Shown here: piece by piece, positions 7,169 through 15,087 of the stretch
Layout: each line of letters opens with the position of its first letter
How positions within the stretch are numbered: the first letter of the stretch is position 1
Source: an uncultured Gammaproteobacteria bacterium
GTDB lineage: Bacteria; Pseudomonadota; Gammaproteobacteria; Chromatiales; Chromatiaceae
Assembly (NCBI GenBank): GCA_937926265.1
Contig: CALAZS010000270.1
Coordinates: 1 to 22,524, forward strand
DNA length: 22,524 bases
Reading direction: 5' to 3'
Program-made: the position numbers and the translations under genes
The notes under the pieces: generated by a model
What the model was told of the DNA's origin: nothing
What the model saw: the letters and a program-made list of their open reading frames with translations, nothing else
The model's database searches: none

Positions 7169-8203
7169 TCATAAGTCGTTTTCAGAACGCCATATCTGGA
7201 AGCTTGGCTGAACCCGGTAGGCGCCGGAAAGGATGTAGTTCAACACATTTCTTAACCTGAAAAAGCGTATGACAGAATCAATGCGGATAATTTCCTTGCC
7301 ATATTCATCGAAAAATACCATCGAAGGGGCATAAAAAATTTCCATTTCCCTGGCCCATTCACTGGCAGTTTTTTTCTGGCCATCAGGCGTTACAACGGGG
7401 GTGTCGTCAAACATGTTAAGTTGCACGCTGTCGAAACGGTCAAACAGGCGGGATACGGCACGGTGTTTAAGTGGCTGTGCATGCAGTATGTCGCAGGCGT
7501 GGCAGTCTCCATGTTCGAAAAATACGACCAGGGGGCGTTCTCCTTGAAAATGACTGCGGTCAAGGTTGTACGGGGGCTGCATGAAAAACTCTTCTTCGAC
7601 CATGTCCTCTTTTTCAAAGCGCAGGGTCGAGGTGCCGCGTGACAGGTAAACATGAAATTTTTCACGTTTGTAATGTTCTTCAGCGACGTACTGAAGTGCC
7701 GCCATAAACTGGTATGGCGGGTAATAGCCCCGCAGGCGCATAACAACCTTGCCGGTGTGGTCAATAAATAGCATGGAGGGGGTGAAATTGGTTTTTTCCC
7801 GCAGAGCAAATTCACGCTGGGTCATGGTTACACCGTTGGTATCGGTCACTTCTTCAATACCCCATATATCAATTGGTATTAGGTCGAAGTGTTTGCGTGT
7901 GTAACTTTCAATACTAAGCTGGCCAAAATTGACATTGATAAGTTTTTGGCAATAGGGACAACGTTTCTGGCCAAAATAAACGATGATGCCTTTTTTTCCG
8001 TCTTCTATGCTTTCCTCCAGGTCATCGCGCAGGTCGAGGAAACTTTGCTTGAACCAGTCCGGATACTTTAACGGGTCTGTTAAAGGATAATCTTCAAACT
8101 CGAGTGATTCGTCATCAACAGCAGCCTGCAGGCCGGAAGAGGCAGAAAAAAACAGCACCAATAAGAAAAAGCTGAGCGCAGAAATGTTTGTTATTTTTGG
8201 CAT
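7169..8203 (-). CDS. Secreted protein with two thioredoxin-like domains
   Basis: This 344-residue precursor starts with a signal peptide (hydrophobic core about 9-24, cleavage near LQA/AV at 27-28). Two thioredoxin folds follow in the periplasmic part. The first (about 45-180) has redox motif CPYC (82-85) and a cis-proline in FTPSMLFID. The second (about 205-330) has CHAC (234-237) and APSMVFFD. Both CxxC pairs are intact, so it probably acts as a thiol-disulfide reductase or electron relay, in the manner of SoxW-type thioredoxins. SoxW itself is a single-domain protein, so I give no gene name. The ATG is preceded by AGGA almost without spacing and by TATAAT seven bases upstream. Its target cannot be told from the context. 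Confidence 0.85.
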   Translation of the reverse strand: MPKITNISALSFFLLVLFFSASSGLQAAVDDESLEFEDYPLTDPLKYPDWFKQSFLDLRDDLEESIEDGKKGIIVYFGQKRCPYCQKLINVNFGQLSIESYTRKHFDLIPIDIWGIEEVTDTNGVTMTQREFALREKTNFTPSMLFIDHTGKVVMRLRGYYPPYQFMAALQYVAEEHYKREKFHVYLSRGTSTLRFEKEDMVEEEFFMQPPYNLDRSHFQGERPLVVFFEHGDCHACDILHAQPLKHRAVSRLFDRFDSVQLNMFDDTPVVTPDGQKKTASEWAREMEIFYAPSMVFFDEYGKEIIRIDSVIRFFRLRNVLNYILSGAYRVQPSFQIWRSENDL

Positions 8204-8318
8204 TCCTGTAATTATAGACTTTGATTATCTTATTCGTGTAATAAATTGATGCTTAAATCATAACGCTGCCAATATCCAGTGATCAATTCACTGATATGCT
8301 GACGTGGTTAGTGGAAAA

Positions 8319-8876
8319 TCACGAGGTTTGTCCAGATTGTCTGCACATTTCCCTGATACGATAAAAAGCCGCGATACTTCTGGCTTCGGTAAAGTCTTCA
8401 CGCAGCATTAATTCATCAAGTTGATCAAAATGCCATTCGCTGACTTCAAGTGCTTCGGGTTCATCGCCTTCGAGCGAGGAAGGGTATAGGTCTTCAGCCA
8501 GGATAATATGTGTTGTGTGGCCGAGGTATCCCGGGGCAATTGTCATCGAGGAAACATGCGAAAGGCGCCGTGCACCAAACCCGGTTTCCTCCTGCAGTTC
8601 GCGGTTGGCTGCCTCAAACATGGTTTCACCCGGGTCAATTTTGCCCTTCGGAAATGCCAGCTCGTAGCGGTCCATGCCAGCGGCATACTCGCTGATCAAT
8701 AGAACTGATTCACTACTGGGTTTGCCAACCACCAGAACAGCTCCCTGTTTGGAACCAACCAGCCGTTCATATTGACGGGTCTCACCATTGCTGAATTCGA
8801 GTTCCATCGCTTCAACTTTAAAGATGCGGGTTTGGGCGATAATATTGCGACTGGTCACTTCAGGTTTCTTTTTCAT
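8319..8876 (-). CDS. nudE: ADP-sugar/NADH pyrophosphatase NudE (Nudix hydrolase)
   Basis: This 185-residue soluble protein is almost the length of E. coli NudE (186). The Nudix box is complete: G78, E84, then REL-EE-G at 92-99 (GX5EX7REUXEEXGU). NudE hydrolyses ADP-containing compounds such as Ap3A, ADP-ribose and NADH to AMP plus a second product, which removes reactive nucleotides. The divergent neighbour is yrfG, as in E. coli, where nudE (yrfE) and yrfG are also adjacent; this context strengthens the call. The ribosome binding site is weak. Confidence 0.92.
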   Translation of the reverse strand: MKKKPEVTSRNIIAQTRIFKVEAMELEFSNGETRQYERLVGSKQGAVLVVGKPSSESVLLISEYAAGMDRYELAFPKGKIDPGETMFEAANRELQEETGFGARRLSHVSSMTIAPGYLGHTTHIILAEDLYPSSLEGDEPEALEVSEWHFDQLDELMLREDFTEARSIAAFYRIREMCRQSGQTS

Positions 8877-8984
8877 GATGCCGTCAGATTAGAAGTGTAA
8901 CTTGTGAGAAGATATATGACTCTAACAAAGTCTGAATCGGCTTACACCTGTTATGAGAGTTAAAAGGGTTTTAAGGAGAAAATT

Positions 8985-9656
8985 TTGGCGATAGAAATAG
9001 ATTGGCCGAATATCGATGATGTCATGCTCGATATGGATGGTACCCTGCTTGATCTGCATTTTGATAATCACTTCTGGCTTGAATACGTGCCAATCAAGTA
9101 CGCTGAAGACAATGATATCAGTATTGAGGAAAGCAAGGCTAAATTAATGGAGCAGTATAAGGCGATTGAAGGCACTCTCAACTGGTACTGCCTGGATCAC
9201 TGGAGCCAGAAACTTGAACTTGATATAGCCCTTTTGAAAGAGGAGATTGATCACCTGATTGCAGTCCATCCATACGTTGTTGATTTTCTCGAAGCGATAA
9301 AAGAAGCCGGAAAACGAACCATACTGGTTACCAATGCTCATCAGAAGGCTCTGGCGTTAAAGATGAAAAAAACCCGGCTTGATCATCACTTTGATGAAAT
9401 TATTACTTCGCATCAGATCGGTCACCCGAAAGAGACGCAGGAATTCTGGACTGGCCTGCAGTCGAGCTTGCCGTTTGACCCCGACCGTACCCTGTTTGTA
9501 GATGACAGTCTCAGTGTACTTAAGTCAGCCAGAAAGTATGGCATAGCGCATTTAATTGCGGTTTTAAAACCGGATACCAGGTCCCCTGCAAAGCAGTTGG
9601 ATGGCTTCAATGGTGTCGAAAATTTTAAAGATTTGTTACCTGCGTTACAGAATTAA
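8985..9656 (+). CDS. yrfG: GMP/IMP nucleotidase YrfG (HAD family)
   Basis: This 223-residue haloacid dehalogenase-type phosphatase has all motifs: DMDGT (nucleophile D16, D18), T116 in LVTNAH, K149 in HPKE, and acidic D173/D174 in FVDDS. The cap segment TLNWYCLDHWS matches E. coli YrfG closely, and the length is near its 222 residues. YrfG dephosphorylates purine 5'-nucleotides such as GMP and IMP in the cytoplasm. The start is TTG, fixed by a strong AAGGAG (8973-8978) six bases upstream. It is divergent from nudE with a 108-base shared upstream region. After its stop I see only an AT-rich weak hairpin. Confidence 0.93.
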   Translation: MAIEIDWPNIDDVMLDMDGTLLDLHFDNHFWLEYVPIKYAEDNDISIEESKAKLMEQYKAIEGTLNWYCLDHWSQKLELDIALLKEEIDHLIAVHPYVVDFLEAIKEAGKRTILVTNAHQKALALKMKKTRLDHHFDEIITSHQIGHPKETQEFWTGLQSSLPFDPDRTLFVDDSLSVLKSARKYGIAHLIAVLKPDTRSPAKQLDGFNGVENFKDLLPALQN

Positions 9657-9755
9657 AAATAATAATTTTTATTGCTTGTTGTCGGCATAAATAACTGCTA
9701 CTTTCGCAATTACAGCATGTAGTGTCGCTGCTAATCTCTAACAACTATATTTAGT

Positions 9756-9780
9756 GATATCAGTTGATATCAGGTGATAT
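9756..9780. repeat. Triple GATAT(CA) repeat directly before a start codon
   Basis: GATATCA occurs at 9756 and 9766 and GATAT at 9776, an exact 10-base period that ends at the ATG of the next gene (9781). The last unit forms AGGTGAT (9772-9778), which can pair with the 16S rRNA 3' end and may be the ribosome binding site. A 10-base period puts the repeats on one face of the helix. Repeat and position are visible; function is not. Confidence 0.55.
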
Positions 9781-10728
9781 ATGGAAGCAGCACTAAAACA
9801 AAGAATTGATCGCCAACGCGATCTTCTTACTTCCGAACTTGAATCGGTGATCGATTCAACTGCAACAGTTTGTGCCATTGCCTGGCAGAATCCTGATCAA
9901 CTCGATACCGCACTCCAGGCGGCAATTCCGCATATAAATGGCTGCAAGCTGATTTACGCGGTTGATTGTCATGGTCGACAATACAGTTCCAATGTTTCAG
10001 TTACTGCTGTAGACAAGTCAGTTCGCGGCGAAGACCTTGCGCATCGGCCTTACATTGGCGCAATGAGTCCGGAAACCCGTTTCCTGTTATCTGATGTTTA
10101 TCTGTCCCGAACAGATTTTCATCCCTGCGTAACAGCGATACGACAGGTACGTGATCATAATGACCAGATACTCGGATGTGTCGCAGGTGACTTTGATGTT
10201 TGTGACCTGCCTGATATCTATGAAAAGCCTTCTGTCGAAAGCCTGTTGAACTGGAGGCAGATAAAGGGTGATCCGGCGATCCGGCAGAACCTGTTCATGC
10301 AAAAACGTATTACCAGCGCCATGGATGACAATATTGATACGGTAAACAGCATCCTGGCAGAGCTGGTTTTACATCATGGCGTGTTTCACGCAAAGTTGCA
10401 TTACAGCAGTTCCCGCGCAACTTTATGGTTGTATGATGACCCGCATCGCTACCGCCTGCATGTGCTTGATGAAATCATTGATCCTTCTGTTTGCCTGGCA
10501 TACCCAAAGCGGCGTTATCCGGATGATGCAGAGGCCAACCCGCATGAGGTTATAGAGGCTCTGGAGGCCTGCAAGCGTTTACGTATGGCTGATGAAACGA
10601 TTTACCTCAGGTCAGCATCAATTAATACCATTAATGCCATGGTGGGGTTGACCTTTTCCTGTGATGGCAGCCATTACATGCCGGTTGAAGAGTTTCTCGA
10701 AAAACCGGATAGCTTCTGGTTTGGGTGA
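9781..10728 (+). CDS. Stand-alone soluble Cache/PDC-type sensor protein
   Basis: This 315-residue protein has no signal peptide or membrane helix. Residues about 1-35 form an amphipathic helix. Residues 45-145 show the core of a PDC/Cache sensor fold: a strand near KLIYAVD, the ligand-loop signature RGEDLAHRPY (82-91), LLSDVYLS (102-109), and PCVTAIRQVRD with ILGCVAGDFD (115-139). Cache domains are normally extracytoplasmic parts of receptors, but here no membrane anchor or output domain (GGDEF, kinase, MCP) is attached. The C-terminal part (about 175-315) matches no domain I know; it contains several Cys and a WLYDDPHRYRLH segment. It may bind a small molecule and pass the signal to a partner. 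A complex hairpin follows the stop directly. Confidence 0.75.
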   Translation: MEAALKQRIDRQRDLLTSELESVIDSTATVCAIAWQNPDQLDTALQAAIPHINGCKLIYAVDCHGRQYSSNVSVTAVDKSVRGEDLAHRPYIGAMSPETRFLLSDVYLSRTDFHPCVTAIRQVRDHNDQILGCVAGDFDVCDLPDIYEKPSVESLLNWRQIKGDPAIRQNLFMQKRITSAMDDNIDTVNSILAELVLHHGVFHAKLHYSSSRATLWLYDDPHRYRLHVLDEIIDPSVCLAYPKRRYPDDAEANPHEVIEALEACKRLRMADETIYLRSASINTINAMVGLTFSCDGSHYMPVEEFLEKPDSFWFG

Positions 10729-10764
10729 GCCGGTCCCTCATGCCAGTGGCATGAGGAAACCGGC
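10729..10764. repeat. Nested hairpin directly after the Cache gene stop
   Basis: An outer stem GCCGGT/ACCGGC (10729-10734 with 10759-10764) and an inner stem CTCATGCC/GGCATGAG (10737-10744 with 10748-10755) close a three-base loop, with a small internal loop between them. It begins on the first base after TGA. No T tract follows, so it could be a 3' mRNA-stabilising structure or part of the neighbouring repeat element. Confidence 0.6.
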
Positions 10765-10768
10765 GAAC

Positions 10769-10858
10769 GCCTGACATGGATGTCAGGCTGGAGAGATCCT
10801 TCAGGGATGAATCAAAACTCTATGTCAGACTGGAGCGATCCTACATGGATGTAAAAGC
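10769..10858. repeat. Hairpin repeat cluster related to the 71-bp repeats
   Basis: It starts with a perfect hairpin GCCTGACA-TGGA-TGTCAGGC (10769-10788). Two diverged tandem units follow, beginning TGTCAGGCTGGAGAGATCC (10781) and TGTCAGACTGGAGCGATCC (10823), 42 bases apart. Each unit ends in a small hairpin of the form CA-GGGA-TG or TACA-TGGA-TGTA. CTGGAG and the ACA-KGGA-TGT core are shared with 5160-5312. The cluster fills the convergent gap between the Cache protein and rhodanese genes. I see no clear T-tract terminator here. Confidence 0.65.
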
Positions 10859-10905
10859 TCAGAAACTTGTAAAGAATAAAAACAACCAGTTAAAACGGCT
10901 ACCCT

Positions 10906-11373
10906 TTATTTTTTACTGCTCTTAACCTGGGCGGCATCTTCAAACGACTGCCTGGCACTCCATACAAGATAGCCACCCCATAATACCTTGGCATTTTCAT
11001 AACCTGCCAGGCGAAGCATGAAATGAGCCTTGGAAGATAACAGTCCTGTTTCACAGTAAAGTACAACCGGCTTGTCGCGTGGAATTTCATTCATACGTTT
11101 AATAGTATCGCGCCAGTCGATATTGATAGCACCGGGAATATGGCCTTCGTTGTACTGGTTTTCATTTCTGGCATCGATAAAAACTATATCTTTGCTCTCA
11201 ATTGAAGTGAGCTGTTCAGTCGATATGGTACCGTCGGCATACTCGACAAAATCAAGGAACTCCTGGATGAAAGCCAGGTTGTCATCTTCTGCCTGCACAT
11301 TAGTGAAGCTCAACAGCAGAATTGAAGTAATCAGAAACAGTTTGTTAAATAGTTTGACTGGTATTTTTTTCAA
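10906..11373 (-). CDS. Secreted single-domain rhodanese-like protein
   Basis: With the start chosen here the protein has 155 residues. It has a signal peptide or N-terminal anchor (MKKIPVK start, hydrophobic core about 10-24, cleavage near VQA/ED at 28) and one rhodanese domain. The active-site loop is C107-E-T-G-L-L-S, and the domain shows IDARNENQYNEGHIPGAINI. Rhodaneses carry sulfane sulfur as a cysteine persulfide; export suggests periplasmic sulfur or thiol chemistry. I prefer TTG 11373: AGGTAA lies about eight bases upstream and it gives a normal signal peptide. A TTG at 11412 would add 13 residues and overlap pmbA. It follows pmbA by 22 bases and is probably the last gene of the long minus-strand series. 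Confidence 0.85.
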   Translation of the reverse strand: MKKIPVKLFNKLFLITSILLLSFTNVQAEDDNLAFIQEFLDFVEYADGTISTEQLTSIESKDIVFIDARNENQYNEGHIPGAINIDWRDTIKRMNEIPRDKPVVLYCETGLLSSKAHFMLRLAGYENAKVLWGGYLVWSARQSFEDAAQVKSSKK

Positions 11374-11395
11374 GGGGGTTACCTGTTTTTTATTA

Positions 11396-12736
11396 TCAGT
11401 TGTCGCCGGCAATCGTCATGTGGTCAAGCAGCCATGATCCGGTGTTGACGCTGCCGGGTGCATGATTGTCATTACCGACAACGCTAAGAGATTTGAACAT
11501 TTCGAGTAAATTGCCGGCAATGGTGATTTCCTCAACGGGAAACTGTATTTCCCCGTGTTCGACCCAGAACCCGGCAGCGCCACGCGAGTAATCACCGGTA
11601 ACCGGGTTTAAACCCTGTCCCATTAACTCTGTGACAACCAGTCCGGTGTCCATGCTTTTCAGCAGATCTTCGAAACTGCTGTCACTTAAATTTATCGCAA
11701 GGTTTCTTACTCCACCGGAGTTGCCGGTGTTAGCCATGTTGAGTTTGCGCGATGAATAGGCATCCAATACATAGTTTTGCAGCACGCCATTTTCAACAAT
11801 GTTTCTGGCTTGTGTTGCCACGCCATCACCGTCATAAGCAGCGCTTCCCAGGCCCCTTGGTAAAAGCGGATTTTCACTGATAGTGACGAACTCCGGAAAT
11901 ACCTGTTCACCAAGCTTGTCGAGCATAAAGCTGGATTTTCTGTAAAGCGCACTGCCGCGAATGGCACCGATAAAACTGCGCATTAAACCGGGAGCCAGCT
12001 CGTTTTTGAAGATAACCGGAGAGGTTCGGGTTTTAATGCGGCGTGCGTTCAATCTTGCCAGGGTGCGCTGAGCTGTTTTTTGACCAATGGCTTTCGCGCT
12101 GTCCATTTCCCCGGCAACGCGACTGGTGTCGTACCAGTAATCACGTTGCATGTCATCACCTTCCTGGGCAATAACGGAACAGCTCAGTGAATGACGGCTG
12201 CTGGGATAAGCTCCAATAAAGCCGTGGCTGTTACCGTATACATGGAAGCCTGAGGCTGTATTGACAGAGGCACCTTCCGAATTGGTAATGCGTTTATCTT
12301 CAGTTAATGCGGCATCTTCACATTGTTGGGCAAGTTCTATTGCTTCATCAATAGAAATTGACCATGGATGGTAAAGATCGAGATCAGGCTGAGACTGAAG
12401 CATTTCATCAGCATTGGCCAAACCATTATAAGGGTCTTCAGTTGTAAAGCGGGCGATGTTACAGGCGGCTTTGACGGTATCCTTTATTGCCTGTGGTGAC
12501 AGGTCTGTGGTTGAGGCCGAGCCTTTACGGTTGCCAAAGTACACGGAGATGCCCATGCCGTTGTCGTTATTGTGCTCAATGGTTTCAACTTCACCAAGCC
12601 TGACTGTAGTTGAAGTGCCGCTTGTTGCGCTGACACCGGCTTCAGCTGAAGTGGCACCTTGCTGAGACGCCTCTTTAAGTATGTCTTCAACAACCTGTTT
12701 TAATTTTGAAAGTTTCGAATCGACTTCTGGGTTCAT
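11396..12736 (-). CDS. pmbA: Metalloprotease subunit TldE (PmbA)
   Basis: This 446-residue protein is close to E. coli PmbA/TldE (450). It is the non-catalytic partner of the TldD/TldE heterodimer and has no HExxxH motif. Family features include the N-terminal VRLGEVETIEH strand region, GISVYFGNRKGSAST, and the C-terminal GAAGFWVEHGEIQFPVEEITIAGNL segment with a following SVVGND. The complex acts in the cytoplasm, unfolding and degrading small peptides; in E. coli it matures microcin B17 and degrades CcdA. It lies 15 bases after tldD with no good ribosome binding site, so translation is likely coupled. E. coli keeps the two genes apart; here they are neighbours. Confidence 0.95.
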   Translation of the reverse strand: MNPEVDSKLSKLKQVVEDILKEASQQGATSAEAGVSATSGTSTTVRLGEVETIEHNNDNGMGISVYFGNRKGSASTTDLSPQAIKDTVKAACNIARFTTEDPYNGLANADEMLQSQPDLDLYHPWSISIDEAIELAQQCEDAALTEDKRITNSEGASVNTASGFHVYGNSHGFIGAYPSSRHSLSCSVIAQEGDDMQRDYWYDTSRVAGEMDSAKAIGQKTAQRTLARLNARRIKTRTSPVIFKNELAPGLMRSFIGAIRGSALYRKSSFMLDKLGEQVFPEFVTISENPLLPRGLGSAAYDGDGVATQARNIVENGVLQNYVLDAYSSRKLNMANTGNSGGVRNLAINLSDSSFEDLLKSMDTGLVVTELMGQGLNPVTGDYSRGAAGFWVEHGEIQFPVEEITIAGNLLEMFKSLSVVGNDNHAPGSVNTGSWLLDHMTIAGDN

Positions 12737-12751
12737 GATTATGTCTGGAAA

Positions 12752-14215
12752 TTAGGCTTCAGTGCCGCCAACGGTCAGTTGGTCAATTTTTAAAGTAGGC
12801 TGTCCAACGCCAACCGGAACGCTTTGTCCCTCTTTGCCGCAAACGCCAACACCTTTATCTAGTTTGAGGTCATTACCAACCATGCTGACCTGGCTCATAA
12901 CCTCAGGGCCGTCACCGACTAAAGTTGCTCCTTTCACCGGGTGAGTGATTTTGCCATTTTCAATCAGGTAGGCTTCAGAGGCTGAGAAGACAAATTTGCC
13001 TGAAGTAATGTCAACCTGGCCACCACCAAAGTTGACGGCATAGAGGCCTTTCTCAACAGATGCGATGATTTCTTCGGGATCAGATTCTCCCGGAAGCATA
13101 TAGGTATTGGTCATGCGTGGCATAGGCAGGTGCGCGTAAGATTCGCGTCGCCCATTGCCGGTCGAACGGGTTTTCATCAAACGGGCATTAAGGGTGTCCT
13201 GCATGTAACCTTTTAATACGCCGTTTTCGATGAGCACGGTGTTTTCGGTAGGGATGCCTTCGTCATCAATATTCAGCGAACCACGTCTGTCCGGTAGGGT
13301 GCCATCATCGACCACGGTGCAAAGCGGGGAAGCGACTTTTTCTCCCATGCGGTTTGAAAAAGCAGAAGTGCCTTTACGGTTAAAGTCACCTTCAAGACCA
13401 TGACCAACTGCTTCATGCAGCAAGACGCCAGGCCAGCCCGGACCGAGCACAACGGGCATGGTACCGGCTGGAGCGCCGACGGCTTCGAGATTAACCAGGG
13501 CCTGGCGTACAGCTTCCCTGGCATATTCAAGTGCGGTGTCATCCCGGGTGAAATAGTTCAGCGCAACACGGGCACCACCACCGGAAGAGCCCTGTTCGCG
13601 TTTGCCGTTTTCTTCGACGACAACGTTTACGTTAACCCGCACCAGCGGACGGACATCACCGTTTAAATCACCATTGGAAGAATAAATCAGCACGGTATCC
13701 TGCACGGCAGCGAGGCTGACAATTACCTGGGAAACACGTGGGTCCTGTTTTCGGGCCTCTGCATCCAGTGACTTGAGTAGGTCAATTTTGCTGTTTTCAT
13801 CCATGCTGGATAAAGGATCCAGTGGTTGATAAAGAGCTTCGGTGAACTGGTTTGTCGGCAGTTTATGGATGTGATTTTGACCAAGTCTTGCAATAGCACA
13901 GGCGGTGTCAGCCGCTTCAAGCAGGCTAGGAAGCTGGATTTCATCCATGTAGGCAAAGCCGGTTTTTTCTCCGGATACTGCTCTTAGGCCGGCACCCTGA
14001 TCGATATTAAAATTGCCTTCCTTAATAATGCCGTCTTCCAACACCCAGGATTCGAGGCGACTCGACTGAAAATAAATATCGGCATAGTCGACCTGGCGAG
14101 ACAATAATTTTCCCATGACCTGGTCAAGGTGTTTTTCCTCAAGTTCAGATGGCGTCAAAATAGCCTGGGAGGCCAACTGAATAACTGGCTGGATGGGGTC
14201 GGCTGCTAAATTCAT
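12752..14215 (-). CDS. tldD: Metalloprotease subunit TldD
   Basis: This protein has 487 residues from the chosen start (E. coli TldD has 481). The zinc motif HEAVGH (H267, E268, H272) is intact, and the C-terminal metal-binding cysteine is C459 in VGVCGKEG. Other family landmarks are SSGGGARVALNYF, RMTNTYMLPG and the GGGQVD segment. TldD is the catalytic half of the TldD/TldE peptidase that cleaves within a closed chamber. I chose ATG 14215 rather than an in-frame TTG four codons upstream, because this ATG overlaps the nitrilase stop as ATGA, a standard coupled start. pmbA follows directly, so both subunits should be made together. Confidence 0.96.
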   Translation of the reverse strand: MNLAADPIQPVIQLASQAILTPSELEEKHLDQVMGKLLSRQVDYADIYFQSSRLESWVLEDGIIKEGNFNIDQGAGLRAVSGEKTGFAYMDEIQLPSLLEAADTACAIARLGQNHIHKLPTNQFTEALYQPLDPLSSMDENSKIDLLKSLDAEARKQDPRVSQVIVSLAAVQDTVLIYSSNGDLNGDVRPLVRVNVNVVVEENGKREQGSSGGGARVALNYFTRDDTALEYAREAVRQALVNLEAVGAPAGTMPVVLGPGWPGVLLHEAVGHGLEGDFNRKGTSAFSNRMGEKVASPLCTVVDDGTLPDRRGSLNIDDEGIPTENTVLIENGVLKGYMQDTLNARLMKTRSTGNGRRESYAHLPMPRMTNTYMLPGESDPEEIIASVEKGLYAVNFGGGQVDITSGKFVFSASEAYLIENGKITHPVKGATLVGDGPEVMSQVSMVGNDLKLDKGVGVCGKEGQSVPVGVGQPTLKIDQLTVGGTEA

Positions 14216-15042
14216 GACTGGTTGCAATAAAATTTACGATGTTGAATACAGGGAAAGTTTCTTCGGGTGGCACTGAGAAAGTCGGTATCGAGTTTGACAC
14301 TGATTGATTCTGCACCACGGGGCACCTGCGCCATTATGGTTCCCCACGGATCCACAATCATTGAATGGCCGTAGGTTTCCCTGCCATTTAAATGAAAGCC
14401 GCCCTGGGCTGCTGCAATAATGTAGGAAAGGTTTTCAATAGCGCGGGCTCTTACCAGTGTTTCCCAGTGCGCACGGCCTGTTATTGCCGTAAATGAAGCC
14501 GGCAGGGCGATTATTTCCGCGCCCTGGTCAACCAGGTTTCGAAACAGTTCAGGGAACCGCAGGTCATAACAAACCGCCAGTCCAAGTTTGCCAAATGGCG
14601 TGTTTATGACCCGGGTCTTATCACCGGGTTCGTAAGTTGCTGATTCTGTGTACTGCTCATCAGCTTCAACCAGGTTAACGTCAAACAGGTGGATTTTGTC
14701 ATAGCGTGCGACTTCCCTGCCTTGATCGTTAAACACCAGGCAGGCGGAACGTACCTTGCTGGCATCATTGGCTTCAAGCGGGATGGTGCCACCGACCAGC
14801 CAGATACCGTGCTTGCTGGACAGCTGTGAAAGAAAGTTCTGCAGCGGGCCATCTCCTTCAGATTCCCTGATGGTAAGAACATCGGTATCCGTTTTACCCA
14901 TAAAAGCGAAATTTTCCGGCAAAACAACCAGGCCGGCATTATTGCGTACGGCATCTTCAATTAATTGTTCTGCGGTGAGGAGATTGGCGCTGACATTCGG
15001 TCCTGTGGCCATCTGGATGGCGGCTGCTTTTCTGTTATCCAA
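14212..15042 (-). CDS. Nitrilase-superfamily amidase (Nit/YbeM-like)
   Basis: This 276-residue cytoplasmic carbon-nitrogen hydrolase has a complete catalytic triad: E43 in LPENFAF, K116 in YDKIHLFD and C158 in VCYDLRFPELFR. The sequence type is that of Nit1/YbeM-like proteins, several of which are deaminated-glutathione amidases that repair a side product of transaminases; that substrate is inferred here. The start is TTG, with AGGA nine bases upstream, which gives the usual short N-terminus before AAIQM. The next ATG (residue 11) would cut into the first strand. It sits between yhdP (45-base gap) and tldD (ATGA overlap), an arrangement seen in many gammaproteobacteria. Confidence 0.92.
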   Translation of the reverse strand: MDNRKAAAIQMATGPNVSANLLTAEQLIEDAVRNNAGLVVLPENFAFMGKTDTDVLTIRESEGDGPLQNFLSQLSSKHGIWLVGGTIPLEANDASKVRSACLVFNDQGREVARYDKIHLFDVNLVEADEQYTESATYEPGDKTRVINTPFGKLGLAVCYDLRFPELFRNLVDQGAEIIALPASFTAITGRAHWETLVRARAIENLSYIIAAAQGGFHLNGRETYGHSMIVDPWGTIMAQVPRGAESISVKLDTDFLSATRRNFPCIQHRKFYCNQS

Positions 15043-15087
15043 CTGCGTTTGTCCTGTTAGTGAATTTCCTGTTTGATAAAGCTTAAC

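Noticed and set aside
9655..9670. AT-only hairpin AAAAAT/ATTTTT after yrfG as a terminator
   Set aside because: The stem has no G-C pair and would be too weak for confident termination.
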